Source of the DNA: Burkholderiaceae bacterium
Lineage (GTDB): Bacteria > Pseudomonadota > Gammaproteobacteria > Burkholderiales > Burkholderiaceae_C
Direction of reading: 5' to 3'
Assembly: GCA_024235955.1 (NCBI GenBank)
Contig: JACKLJ010000001.1
Coordinates: 977,501 to 1,041,500 of the forward strand
DNA: 64,000 bases
A program made the translations under genes and the position numbers. This document shows positions 8,325-16,602 of this stretch, in pieces (position 1 is the stretch's first letter; each line of letters opens with the position of its first letter). Under the pieces are notes generated by a model. It did not search any database. It was not told the origin of the DNA and worked only from the letters and a program-made list of their open reading frames with translations.

Positions 8325-9626
8325 ATGAAGGTTCTGGTGATCGGCGGCGGTGGCCGCGAGCATGCGCTGGCTTGGAAGCTGGCGCAATCGCCCAGGGTGC
8401 AGCAGGTGTACGTGGCGCCCGGCAACGGCGGCACGGCGCTGGCGGCCAACCTGGTGAACGTGCCGGTCACCGACCCGGTGGCGCTGCGCGAATGGGCGCA
8501 GAAGGAAAAGATCGCGCTCACCGTGGTCGGCCCCGAGCAGCCGCTGGCGGCCGGCGTGGTGGACGAGTTCCGCGCCCACGACCTGCGCATCTTCGGCCCC
8601 ACCCGGGCGGCCGCGCAGCTGGAAAGCTCCAAGGCCTTCAGCAAGGACTTCATGAAGCGCCACGGCATCCCCACCGCGGCCTACGAGACCTTCACCGATC
8701 CGGTGGCTGCCCGCGCCTACGTCGAGAAGCTTGGCGCGCCCATCGTCGTCAAGGCCGACGGGCTGGCCGCCGGCAAGGGTGTGGTGGTGGCGGCCACCAA
8801 GGAAGAGGCTTTCACGGCCATCGACGACATGCTGGGCGGCAACACGCTGGGCGTGTCGCACAACGAGGGCGGCGCGCGCGTGGTGATCGAGGAATTCCTC
8901 CAGGGCGAGGAAGCCAGCTTCATCGTCATGGCGGACGGCAAGAACGTGCTGGCGCTGGCCACCAGCCAGGATCACAAGCGGCTGAAGGACGGCGACGAAG
9001 GCCCCAACACCGGCGGCATGGGTGCCTACTCGCCGGCGCCGGTGGTCACGCCCCAGGTGCATGCGCGGGCGATGCGCGAGATCATCCTGCCCACCGTGCG
9101 CGGCATGGACAAGGACGGCATCCCCTTCACCGGTTTCCTGTACGCCGGCCTGATGATCGACAGCGACGGCCACCCGAAGACGCTGGAATTCAACTGCCGC
9201 ATGGGCGACCCGGAGACCCAGCCGATCATGATGCGGCTCAAATCCGACCTGGTGGAGGTGATGCTGGCCGCCGCCAGCGGCGAGCTCGACCAGGTGGAAC
9301 TGCAGTGGGACCGCCGCACCGCGCTGGGCGTGGTGATGGCAGCCGCCGGCTACCCGCTGGCGCCGCGCAAGGGGGACCGCATCACCGGTTTGCCCAAACC
9401 CGCGGACGACGCCGTGGTGTTCCACGCCGGCACCGTGCTGGAGGGCGACGAGTTGCGGACTTCCGGTGGGCGCGTGCTGTGCGTCACCGCGCTGGCCGAT
9501 TCCGTGAAGCAGGCGCAGGTGCGCGCCTACGACGTGGCTCGTGGCATCCACTTCGACGGCGCGCAGTACCGGCGCGACATCGGTTTCCGCGCCATCGGCG
9601 CCGGGCCCGGCGGCGCTCCCCGCTGA
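8325..9626 (+). CDS. purD: Phosphoribosylamine-glycine ligase
   Basis: Joins glycine to 5-phosphoribosylamine using ATP, the second step of purine synthesis. The 433-aa protein has the N-terminal MKVLVIGGGGREHALAWKL signature. ATP-grasp segments follow (IVVKADGLAAGKGVVVA near residue 140, GGMGAYSPAP near 228, LEFNCRMGDPETQ near 286). The ATG at 8325 has AAGGAA 13 nt upstream and gives the standard start. It lies 108 nt after yebC. Confidence 0.96.
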   Translation: MKVLVIGGGGREHALAWKLAQSPRVQQVYVAPGNGGTALAANLVNVPVTDPVALREWAQKEKIALTVVGPEQPLAAGVVDEFRAHDLRIFGPTRAAAQLESSKAFSKDFMKRHGIPTAAYETFTDPVAARAYVEKLGAPIVVKADGLAAGKGVVVAATKEEAFTAIDDMLGGNTLGVSHNEGGARVVIEEFLQGEEASFIVMADGKNVLALATSQDHKRLKDGDEGPNTGGMGAYSPAPVVTPQVHARAMREIILPTVRGMDKDGIPFTGFLYAGLMIDSDGHPKTLEFNCRMGDPETQPIMMRLKSDLVEVMLAAASGELDQVELQWDRRTALGVVMAAAGYPLAPRKGDRITGLPKPADDAVVFHAGTVLEGDELRTSGGRVLCVTALADSVKQAQVRAYDVARGIHFDGAQYRRDIGFRAIGAGPGGAPR

Positions 9627-9676
9627 GTTCGGCGGGCGGCCACGGCACCGGGTTCATCGGACAACAGGTCCAGCCC

Positions 9677-10882
9677 ATGTACACGATTGGTGTCGTGACG
9701 GTGCTGGCGGCGTTCCTGTTGCTGGGCGGCGGGCTGTTCTACCTGATGGCCAGGCGCCTCGCGTGGTCGCACGGCCTGGAGATGATCGCGCTGGGCGGCC
9801 TGTTGATGGGCGTCGGCTTCAGCCTGCAACTGGCCTTTCCGGGCCGCGCGCTGACCTTGCCGCTCCTGGTCAACCACACGGCCACCGCGACGGGGATACT
9901 GTGCTTCCTGGCGGGGAGCTGGAGCCTGGCGGGTCGGAGGCCGCTGGCTTGGCGCGGCTTTGTCGCCTGGGCGTTGGGCTACACGGCAGCCCAGTGGATC
10001 GCGGAGCAGCTGGCGGGCGCCACGGGGCGCTACCTGATGCTGGCCGGGGTGGTGGGCGCGACCTATGCGCTGATCGCCATCAGCCTGTTCCGGGGTGCCC
10101 GGCACCAGGCGCGCGAGCTGCAATTCGGCTTCATCCTGATGGCGGTGCTCGCGACGGCCATGGGCTCGCTGAACGTCATCCGAGCCTATCTGCTGTCGAG
10201 GCACGGCATGGCAGCCCTGGACATGGACTCGGGCTTTCAGCAGATCTTCTATACCCTGGTGGCGGTGGCCGCCGTGGTGATGACGCCGGTGCTGGTCTGG
10301 ATGGTGTTCACGCGCCTCAGTGCCCAGCTCAAGACGCTGGCCAGCACCGACGCGCTCACCGGCGCGCTCAACCGCCACGGCCTGACCGAGGTGCTGGAAC
10401 GCCACTGGCGACTCGTGCCTGGCGCGGCGGTGGTGCTGTTGATGATCGACATCGACCATTTCAAGGCCATCAACGACCAGCACGGGCACCCCGTGGGCGA
10501 CGCGGTGCTCGCCATGGTCGCCCGTGTGATCAAGGCGGAACTGGGTGGCATGGGGCACGTGGCCCGGCTGGGAGGCGAGGAGTTCGCCGTCGTCTGGCTG
10601 GACGGCGACGAGCCGCGTGCCTTGCGCCTGGCCGACCGGCTGCGCCGCACCATCGCGCGCGAGTGCGTCGCGGCCGGCACGGTGCCGGGCGGGCCGCTGA
10701 GCTGCTCGGTGAGCATCGGGGTTTCACGCCCCTGCAGTGGCATGGCCGGGCTCGATCACGCCATGGCCGAGGCCGATCGGGCCATGTACCTGGGCAAGCA
10801 GGCCGGGCGCAACCAGGTGTTCGACGCGGACGGCCGGGCTGGGGTGTTCGCGGCCTCCTCGCATCCGCCGCTGGTTCCCTGA
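9677..10882 (+). CDS. Membrane-bound diguanylate cyclase (GGDEF domain)
   Basis: A 401-aa protein with about seven N-terminal membrane helices (residues ~4-215) and a C-terminal GGDEF domain. The active-site motif is GGEEF at 299-303, preceded by the substrate segment MIDIDHFKAINDQHGHPVGD, so it should make cyclic di-GMP from GTP. The four residues at the usual inhibitory I-site (RxxD) are GGMG, so product inhibition is probably lost. No periplasmic sensor domain is recognisable; the membrane part itself may sense. It sits between purD and hemF, 50 nt and 28 nt away. Confidence 0.9.
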   Translation: MYTIGVVTVLAAFLLLGGGLFYLMARRLAWSHGLEMIALGGLLMGVGFSLQLAFPGRALTLPLLVNHTATATGILCFLAGSWSLAGRRPLAWRGFVAWALGYTAAQWIAEQLAGATGRYLMLAGVVGATYALIAISLFRGARHQARELQFGFILMAVLATAMGSLNVIRAYLLSRHGMAALDMDSGFQQIFYTLVAVAAVVMTPVLVWMVFTRLSAQLKTLASTDALTGALNRHGLTEVLERHWRLVPGAAVVLLMIDIDHFKAINDQHGHPVGDAVLAMVARVIKAELGGMGHVARLGGEEFAVVWLDGDEPRALRLADRLRRTIARECVAAGTVPGGPLSCSVSIGVSRPCSGMAGLDHAMAEADRAMYLGKQAGRNQVFDADGRAGVFAASSHPPLVP

Positions 10883-10910
10883 GGCGCCTGCGCCGGTTTA
10901 CCATTTCGCC

Positions 10911-11831
10911 ATGAGCCAGACGATGGCGCACGACGTGCGCGACTACCTGCAGACGCTGCAACAACGCATCACGGCGGCGATCGAATCCGCCGACGGGACG
11001 GCGCAGTTTCTCGAAGACCGCTGGCAAAAGGCGCCCGGCGAGCCGCTGCAAGGTGACGGCGTCACCCGCATCCTCGAAGGCGGCACGCTGATGGAGCGCG
11101 CCGGTTGCGGCTTCTCGCACGTGCGCGGGCCGCGCCTGCCGCCTTCGGCCACGCAGCACCGTCCCGAGCTGGCCGGCGCGCCGTTCGAGGCCATGGGCGT
11201 GTCGCTGGTGTTCCACCCCCTCAACCCCTACGTGCCCACGGTGCACATGAACGTGCGCATGATCGCCGCCGGCCAGCCCGGGCAGGCGCCGGTGTGCTGG
11301 TTCGGCGGCGGCATGGACCTGACGCCGTACTACGGCTTCGACGAAGACTGCGTGCACTTCCACCGTACCTGCCGGGCAGCTCTGGAACCCTTTGGCCACG
11401 ACAAGTACCCGCGCTTCAAGCAGTGGTGCGACGAGTACTTCTTCAACAGGCACCGTGCCGAGCCGCGCGGCATCGGCGGCATCTTCTTCGACGACTTCGC
11501 CGAAGGCGGCGCCGAAACCGGTTTCGCGCTGATGCGCGGCGTGGGCGACGCCTTCCTCGATGCCTACCTGCCCATCGTGGAGCGCCGCCGCGCCATGCCC
11601 TGGGGCGAGCGCGAGCGCGAGCACCAGCTCTACCGGCGCGGCCGCTACGTCGAGTTCAACCTGGTGTGGGACCGCGGCACGCACTTCGGCCTGCAGTCGG
11701 GCGGGCGCACCGAGTCGATCCTGCTGTCCATGCCGCCACTGGTGCGCTGGGCCTACCAGCACCAGCCGGCGCCGGGCTCGCCCGAGGCCGAGCTCACCGC
11801 GCGCTTCCTGGTGCCGCGCGACTGGGCCTGA
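10911..11831 (+). CDS. hemF: Oxygen-dependent coproporphyrinogen-III oxidase
   Basis: Decarboxylates coproporphyrinogen III to protoporphyrinogen IX in aerobic haem synthesis. The 306-aa protein has all family blocks: GCGFSHVRGPRLPPSAT, PYVPTVHMNVRM, CWFGGGMDLTPYYGFDEDC, FFDDF and NLVWDRGTHFGLQSGGRTES. Substrate and metal-contact histidines in the HMNVR and HFHRTC blocks are present. Start at 10911 gives a typical N-terminus. nadD follows after 3 nt. Confidence 0.96.
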   Translation: MSQTMAHDVRDYLQTLQQRITAAIESADGTAQFLEDRWQKAPGEPLQGDGVTRILEGGTLMERAGCGFSHVRGPRLPPSATQHRPELAGAPFEAMGVSLVFHPLNPYVPTVHMNVRMIAAGQPGQAPVCWFGGGMDLTPYYGFDEDCVHFHRTCRAALEPFGHDKYPRFKQWCDEYFFNRHRAEPRGIGGIFFDDFAEGGAETGFALMRGVGDAFLDAYLPIVERRRAMPWGEREREHQLYRRGRYVEFNLVWDRGTHFGLQSGGRTESILLSMPPLVRWAYQHQPAPGSPEAELTARFLVPRDWA

Positions 11832-11834
11832 GCC

Positions 11835-12488
11835 TTGGCTGCACCGCATCGCCCGCGCATCGGCCTGTTCGGCGGCGCCTTCGATCCGCCGCACCTGGCC
11901 CACGTGGCGCTGGCGCGGGCGGCCATCGCACAGTTCGCTCTGGATGCGCTGCACGTGCTGCCCACGGGCGACGCCTGGCACAAGAGCCGGCCGCTCAACC
12001 CGGCGGCCGACCGGCTGGCGATGACGCGCCTGGCCTTCGAGGGCGTGCCCGGCTGCGAGCGCGTGACCGTGGACGACCGCGAGCTGCGCCGCGACGGCCC
12101 CACCTACACCATCGACACGCTGACCGGGCTGCGTGCCGAACACCCGGGCGCGGAGCTGCTGCTGCAGATCGGCGCCGACCAGGCGGCCGCGCTGCAGAGC
12201 TGGCGGCGCATCGGAGACATTCTGCAAATTGCTACTATTTCCATAGCTGTCCGCGGCGGTGAAGAAAGGGCTGGAGCCGGATTTGACCTGAAATCCGTGC
12301 AGGATCGCCTGCCCGCCGGCCGCTTCGTGCTGCTGGCGTTGCCGGCCATGCCGCACAGCTCCACCGCCATCCGCCGGCAGATCGCCGACGGCGTGCCACC
12401 GGCCGCGCTGGTGGCCGAAGGGCTGATCGCCGAGCCCGTGGCGCGCTATATTGCCGACCATCACCTCTACCGGAACGCCCCTACATGA
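11835..12488 (+). CDS. nadD: Nicotinate-nucleotide adenylyltransferase, with repeat-derived segment
   Basis: Adenylates nicotinate mononucleotide in NAD synthesis. The 217-aa protein has GLFGGAFDPPHLAHV at the N-terminus, LQIGADQAAALQSW in the middle and an SSTAIRRQI block that matches ISSTxIR. The start is TTG at 11835, 3 nt after the hemF stop. Residues ~132-155 (QIATISIAVRGGEERAGAGF) are encoded by a copy of the dispersed ~60 bp repeat, read in frame. The repeat supplies the IAVR strand that normally precedes the variable loop. The stop overlaps the rsfS start (ATGA). Enzyme call is secure. Confidence 0.93.
   Translation: MAAPHRPRIGLFGGAFDPPHLAHVALARAAIAQFALDALHVLPTGDAWHKSRPLNPAADRLAMTRLAFEGVPGCERVTVDDRELRRDGPTYTIDTLTGLRAEHPGAELLLQIGADQAAALQSWRRIGDILQIATISIAVRGGEERAGAGFDLKSVQDRLPAGRFVLLALPAMPHSSTAIRRQIADGVPPAALVAEGLIAEPVARYIADHHLYRNAPT
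12228..12298 (+). repeat. Dispersed repeat copy 2, inside nadD
   Basis: Starts ATTGCTACTATTTCCATAG, then a diverged CTGTCCGCGGCGG core, then AAAGGGCTGGAGCCGGATTT. It aligns with copies 1 and 7 over most of its length. It lies in frame within nadD and does not disrupt the conserved motifs. Confidence 0.72.
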
Positions 12489-13228
12489 GCGAAGCCTCTG
12501 ACAAGAAGAACGTGCAAAAGCTGCAGCGCGCCATCGTCGATGGCCTGCAGGACGTCAAAGCCCAGGACATTCGCGTGTTCAACACCGAACACATGTCGCC
12601 ACTGTTCGAGCGCGTGATCGTGGCCTCGGGCACGTCGAACCGGCAGACCAAGGCGCTGGCCTCCAGCGTGCGCGACAAGGTGCGCGAAAGCGGCTTCGCC
12701 AAGCCGCGCGTGGAGGGCGAGGACAACGGCGAGTGGATCATCGTCGACTGCGGCCCCGCCGTGGCGCACATCATGCAGCCGGCGATCCGCCAGTACTACA
12801 ACCTCGAAGAGATCTGGGGTGACAAGCCGGTGCACCTGCGCGGGCCGGGCACCGCGCCCGCCAGAAAAGGTGCTGATTCGAAGAAAAAAGCGGCTGCAGC
12901 CGGCACGGGGCAGGCGCAGCCAGCTATCAAGAAAGTAGCGGTCAGGAAGCCCGCCACCACCGCCCAGCCTGCGGCGAAGAAGGCCGCCGCGAAGAATGCG
13001 CCCGCCCGGTCGGCGCCAGCCCGATCGGCACCGGCCAGAAAGGCTGCCGCCGGCGCGGCACCTTCAGCCAGGGCCGGCGGAGCACGTCCGGCACCGGCCC
13101 GCAAGAAGGCGCCGGGCGCGGCCAAGCCGCTGGCACAGCGTGTGGTGGGCAAGCCCAAGCCAGCCACGGCCAGACCGGCGGCGAAGAAGGCTGTCGCCAA
13201 GAAGGCCCCCGGCCGCGCACGCGGCTGA
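12485..13228 (+). CDS. rsfS: Ribosomal silencing factor RsfS with long Lys/Ala/Pro-rich tail
   Basis: RsfS binds ribosomal protein L14 and blocks subunit joining in slow growth. The first ~118 residues are a full RsfS domain (ALASSVRDKVRESG, then a segment containing GEWIIVDCGPAVAHIM, then YYNLEEIWGD). The usual family length is ~105-120 aa, but this protein is 247 aa. The extra ~125 residues are low-complexity K/A/P/R with repeats of PAARKA-type and APARSAPARSAPARK, like a histone H1 tail. Residues ~128-152 come from a dispersed-repeat copy. The ATG overlaps the nadD stop by 4 nt. Confidence 0.93.
   Translation: MSEASDKKNVQKLQRAIVDGLQDVKAQDIRVFNTEHMSPLFERVIVASGTSNRQTKALASSVRDKVRESGFAKPRVEGEDNGEWIIVDCGPAVAHIMQPAIRQYYNLEEIWGDKPVHLRGPGTAPARKGADSKKKAAAAGTGQAQPAIKKVAVRKPATTAQPAAKKAAAKNAPARSAPARSAPARKAAAGAAPSARAGGARPAPARKKAPGAAKPLAQRVVGKPKPATARPAAKKAVAKKAPGRARG
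12868..12940 (-). repeat. Dispersed repeat copy 3, inside rsfS tail
   Basis: Reverse-oriented copy: GCGGCTGCAGCC, a short spacer, then GGCGCAGCCAGCTATCAAGA and AAGTAGC. It matches the AGCTAT end of copies 4 and 8. It is read in frame at the start of the RsfS tail. Confidence 0.65.
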
Positions 13229-13279
13229 ACGGGCGCCCGGCATGGCTGGCCGTGCCCGGGTTGCCGGCTGAGGGCTGAC

Positions 13280-13750
13280 ATGAAGCTGCTCATCGTCGCC
13301 GTCGGCCAGCGCGTGCCGGCCTGGGCGCAGAACGCCTGGGACGACTACGCCAAGCGCTTCCCGTCCGAACTGAAGATCGAGCTCAAGGCCATCAAGACCG
13401 AACCACGCTCCGGCGGCAAGACCACCGAGCAGCTGATGGCCGCCGAGCGCCAGCGCATCGAGGCCGCGCTGCCCCGGGGCTGCCACGTGGTGGCGCTGGA
13501 CGAGCGTGGCACCGCGCTCGGCACCCAGGCGCTGGCCGCCCAGCTGCGCCAATGGCAGGCGCTGGGTACCGACGTGGCGCTGCTGATCGGCGGCCCGGAC
13601 GGGCTGGACCCGGCGCTGCGCCAGGCCGCGCAGCAGCGCATCCGCCTGTCGGACCTCACCCTGCCGCACGCGATGGTGCGTGTGCTGCTGGTGGAGCAGC
13701 TCTATCGCGCCTGGTCGGTCAACGCCGGACACCCGTACCACCGGGAGTGA
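13280..13750 (+). CDS. rlmH: 23S rRNA (pseudouridine-1915 N3)-methyltransferase
   Basis: A 156-aa SPOUT methyltransferase that modifies pseudouridine 1915 in helix 69 of 23S rRNA. Family blocks are MKLLIVAVGQRVPAW, LDERGTALGTQALAAQL, LLIGGPDGLDPALRQ and the C-terminal LPHAMVRVLLVEQLYRAW and HPYHRE. It is complete and of normal length. It lies 51 nt after rsfS, its usual neighbour. Confidence 0.97.
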   Translation: MKLLIVAVGQRVPAWAQNAWDDYAKRFPSELKIELKAIKTEPRSGGKTTEQLMAAERQRIEAALPRGCHVVALDERGTALGTQALAAQLRQWQALGTDVALLIGGPDGLDPALRQAAQQRIRLSDLTLPHAMVRVLLVEQLYRAWSVNAGHPYHRE

Positions 13751-13857
13751 TGGCCGACCACGCCGCCGGGACTGACGACGGGCGGTAGACTCAGGGCACC
13801 GGCGCCGGCCCAGGGCGGCTGGCGCATGACCCCCCAAGTTCTCCAACACATTCCGTC

Positions 13858-14991
13858 ATGGCCGAAGCTCCGATTCCCCCTCTGAACGAATCCCTGGACC
13901 CAGGCAGCGTCCCCGAGCCGCAGCCGGTGGTCGAACAGCAGGGCATGGCCGCGCACTTCATCGTGCTCGGCATCGCGCCCGGGCAGGAGGCGGCGGACAA
14001 GGTGCGGGCCTTCTTCGGCAACGCCGCCGGCCTGGTGCGCAGCGTGGGCCGGCGCCAGTCGGAAGACCGGCTGAGCATGGTGGTGGGCATCGGCGCCAAG
14101 GCCTGGGACCGGCTGTTCGGCCAGCCGCGGCCCGCCGGCCTGCACCCGTTCAAGGCGTTGCGCGGCGACAAGCACCAGGCGCCTTCCACCCCCGGCGACA
14201 TCCTGCTGCACATCCGTGCCATGAACGAGCGCATGTGCTTCGAACTCAACATGCAGATCATGCGCGCGCTGGAGGGAGCGGTGCAGCCGGTGGACGAGGT
14301 GCACGGCTTCCGCTACTTCGACGCCCGCGCCATGGTCGGTTTCGTCGACGGCGTGGAGAACCCCGATGGCCGCGAGGCCTGGGAAGCCACGCTCATCGGC
14401 GACGAAGACCCGGCGTTTGCCGGAGGCAGCTACGTGATCGTGCAGAAATACCTGCACGACATGACGGCCTGGAACGCCATCTCCATCGAGGAGCAGGAGC
14501 GCGTGATCGGCCGCACAAAGGTGGACAACATCGAGCTGGCCGACGACGTCAAGCCCAGCAATTCGCACGTCGCGCTGAACGTGGTGGAAGACGAGAACGG
14601 CAACGAGCTGGCCATCGTGCGCGGCAACCTGCCGTTCGCCGTGCCCTCGCGCGGCGAGTACGGCACCTACTTCATCGGCTACGCGCGCGATCCGGCGGTG
14701 ACCGAGCTGATGCTCACCAACATGTTCATCGGGCGTCCGCCCGGCAACTACGACCGCCTGCTCGATTTCAGCACCGCCGTCACCGGCACGCTGTTCTTCG
14801 TGCCGCCGCAACCCATGCTCGAGGCGCTGGCCGACGGCAACCCCGCGGCGGCGGCTGCGCCGGCGGGCGAAGCCGGCCAAGCTCAGGCGCCCGCCGCGGG
14901 CGGCGCGCTCGACATCGGCTCGCTCAAGGGCCAGCCGCAGATGATCGGCGCGCAGGGCCGCGCCGACGCCGGCCACGACCCGTTGCCCTGA
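13858..14991 (+). CDS. DyP-type haem peroxidase, encapsulin cargo
   Basis: A 377-aa DyP-type peroxidase. It carries the family motif GFVDG at 161-165, where D164 is the catalytic acid, and the proximal haem histidine in SNSHVAL at 237. The C-terminus has an Ala/Pro-rich linker and LDIGSLKG at 351-358, matching encapsulin cargo-loading peptides. The encapsulin shell gene starts 58 nt downstream. Unusually, 19 residues follow the loading peptide. It lies between rlmH and maf, genes that are normally neighbours, so the pair looks inserted. Physiological substrate unknown. Confidence 0.94.
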   Translation: MAEAPIPPLNESLDPGSVPEPQPVVEQQGMAAHFIVLGIAPGQEAADKVRAFFGNAAGLVRSVGRRQSEDRLSMVVGIGAKAWDRLFGQPRPAGLHPFKALRGDKHQAPSTPGDILLHIRAMNERMCFELNMQIMRALEGAVQPVDEVHGFRYFDARAMVGFVDGVENPDGREAWEATLIGDEDPAFAGGSYVIVQKYLHDMTAWNAISIEEQERVIGRTKVDNIELADDVKPSNSHVALNVVEDENGNELAIVRGNLPFAVPSRGEYGTYFIGYARDPAVTELMLTNMFIGRPPGNYDRLLDFSTAVTGTLFFVPPQPMLEALADGNPAAAAAPAGEAGQAQAPAAGGALDIGSLKGQPQMIGAQGRADAGHDPLP

Positions 14992-15049
14992 GCCACGCGG
15001 CCAGGACACCGACAACCACCATCCCACCCCTTTCTGCCAGGAGCACCGC

Positions 15050-15859
15050 ATGAACAACCTGCACCGTGAACTTGCCCCCGTGTCCGACGGCGCGTGGGCG
15101 CAGATCGAAGAGGAAGTGGCGCGCACCTTCCGCCGCAACCTGGCCGGGCGCCGCGCCGTGGACGTGGAGATTGCCGAAGCGGGCAGCAAGTGCTCGGCCA
15201 TCGGCACCGGCCACCTGAAGGCGCTGAAGGCGCCGCAGGACGGCGTGATCGCCCGCCAGCGCATCGTGATGCCGCTGGTGGAGCTGCGCGTGCCCTTCGA
15301 GCTCGCGCGCGAGGCCATCGACGACGTGGAGCGCGGCGCCGACGACTCCGACTGGCAGCCCGCCAAGAACGCCGCCGAACAGCTGGCCTATGCCGAAGAC
15401 CGCGCCATCTTCCTGGGCTACGCGGCCGCCGGCATCGAGGGCATCCGCGAAGGCACGTCCAACCCCGTGCTGGCGCTACCGGCCAAGGCCGTCGAGTACC
15501 CGGACGTGGTGGCCGCCGCGCTCAAGCAACTCAAGCTGGCGGGCGTGGATGGCCCCTATGTGGCCGTGCTGGGCGCCGAGGCCTACACCGCGCTGCAGGA
15601 AGCCAACGACAAGGGCTACCCGGTGCTCAACCACATCCAGCGCCTGGTCGGCAGCGAGAACATCATCTGGGCACCGGCCATCGAAGGCGCCTACGTGATC
15701 TCCACGCGCGGCGGGGATTTCGAGCTGAACCTCGGGCGCGACCTGTCGATCGGCTACCTGAGCCACACCGACAGCAAGGTCAGGCTCTACCTGGAAGAGA
15801 CGCTGACCTTCCGCCTGCTCACGGCCGAGGCGGCCGTGGCCATCCTGCCCAAGGCCTGA
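15050..15859 (+). CDS. Encapsulin shell protein (family 1, linocin-like)
   Basis: A 269-aa HK97-fold encapsulin that self-assembles into a protein nanocompartment, expected to be 60 subunits at this length. Characteristic blocks are MNNLHRELAPVSDGAWAQIE, GVIARQRIVMPLVELRVPF, NAAEQLAYAEDRAIFLGY, a segment ending LNHIQRLVG and the C-terminal SIGYLSHTDSKVRLYLEETL. It follows the DyP peroxidase gene carrying a loading peptide, so the shell should enclose that enzyme. The start has CAGGAG 8 nt upstream. Confidence 0.95.
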   Translation: MNNLHRELAPVSDGAWAQIEEEVARTFRRNLAGRRAVDVEIAEAGSKCSAIGTGHLKALKAPQDGVIARQRIVMPLVELRVPFELAREAIDDVERGADDSDWQPAKNAAEQLAYAEDRAIFLGYAAAGIEGIREGTSNPVLALPAKAVEYPDVVAAALKQLKLAGVDGPYVAVLGAEAYTALQEANDKGYPVLNHIQRLVGSENIIWAPAIEGAYVISTRGGDFELNLGRDLSIGYLSHTDSKVRLYLEETLTFRLLTAEAAVAILPKA

Positions 15860-15985
15860 CGGCGCGGCGAGCGGCGCGGCCCGCCTGCGCGTCGGGCAGC
15901 GATCCGGCAGGCGTGTCCCGGGCGGGTGCGTCTGGCGGCCGTGCCCACGCTGCAGAGACCTCGCCACCACAGACCTCTTTCAGCC

Positions 15986-16591
15986 ATGGCCGATTTCATC
16001 TACCTTGCCTCGCAGAGCCCGCGGCGGCGCCAGCTGCTGGAGCAGATCGGCGTGCGCTACAGCCTGCTGCTGCCCGAAGCGGGCGACGATGCCGAGGCGC
16101 TCGAGGCCGTGCTGCCCGGCGAAGCGCCGGCCACCTACGTGCGCCGCGTCACGGCGCTGAAGCTCGAGGCCGCGGTGCAGCGGCTGGCCGAGCGCGGATT
16201 GCCGCCGGCGCCCGTGCTGTGCGCCGACACCACCGTGGCGCAGGGCCGCAGCATCCTCGGCAAGCCGGCGGACGATGCCGACGCCGTGCGCATGCTGTCT
16301 GCACTGGCGGGTCGCGGCCACCGCGTGCTCACCGCTCTGGCGCTGGCCGACGGCGAGCACCGCCTGCAGGCCCTGAGCGATTCGCGCGTGCGCTTTGCCG
16401 CCGCATCGGCGGCCGACATCGCCGCCTATGTGGCCAGCGGTGAAGCCGCGGGCAAGGCCGGCGCCTACGGCATCCAGGGTCGGGCGGCGGCGTTCGTCGA
16501 GCACATCAGCGGCAGCTATTCGGGCATCATGGGGCTGCCGCTGTTCGAGACGGCAGCGCTTCTGCGCCAGGCCGGCGTGACCTTCGGTTGA
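15986..16591 (+). CDS. maf: Maf-family nucleotide pyrophosphatase
   Basis: Hydrolyses non-canonical or excess nucleoside triphosphates to monophosphates. The 201-aa protein starts MADFIYLASQSPRRRQLLEQ, the family hallmark, with the catalytic segment LCADTTVAQGRSILGKP near residue 73 and GAYGIQGRAAAFVEHISGSY near 165. The start at 15986 was chosen over an in-frame ATG 60 nt upstream because it yields the conserved N-terminus. Its stop overlaps a possible early start of rng. Confidence 0.94.
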   Translation: MADFIYLASQSPRRRQLLEQIGVRYSLLLPEAGDDAEALEAVLPGEAPATYVRRVTALKLEAAVQRLAERGLPPAPVLCADTTVAQGRSILGKPADDADAVRMLSALAGRGHRVLTALALADGEHRLQALSDSRVRFAAASAADIAAYVASGEAAGKAGAYGIQGRAAAFVEHISGSYSGIMGLPLFETAALLRQAGVTFG

Positions 16592-16602
16592 CGGGGATCG
16601 AC

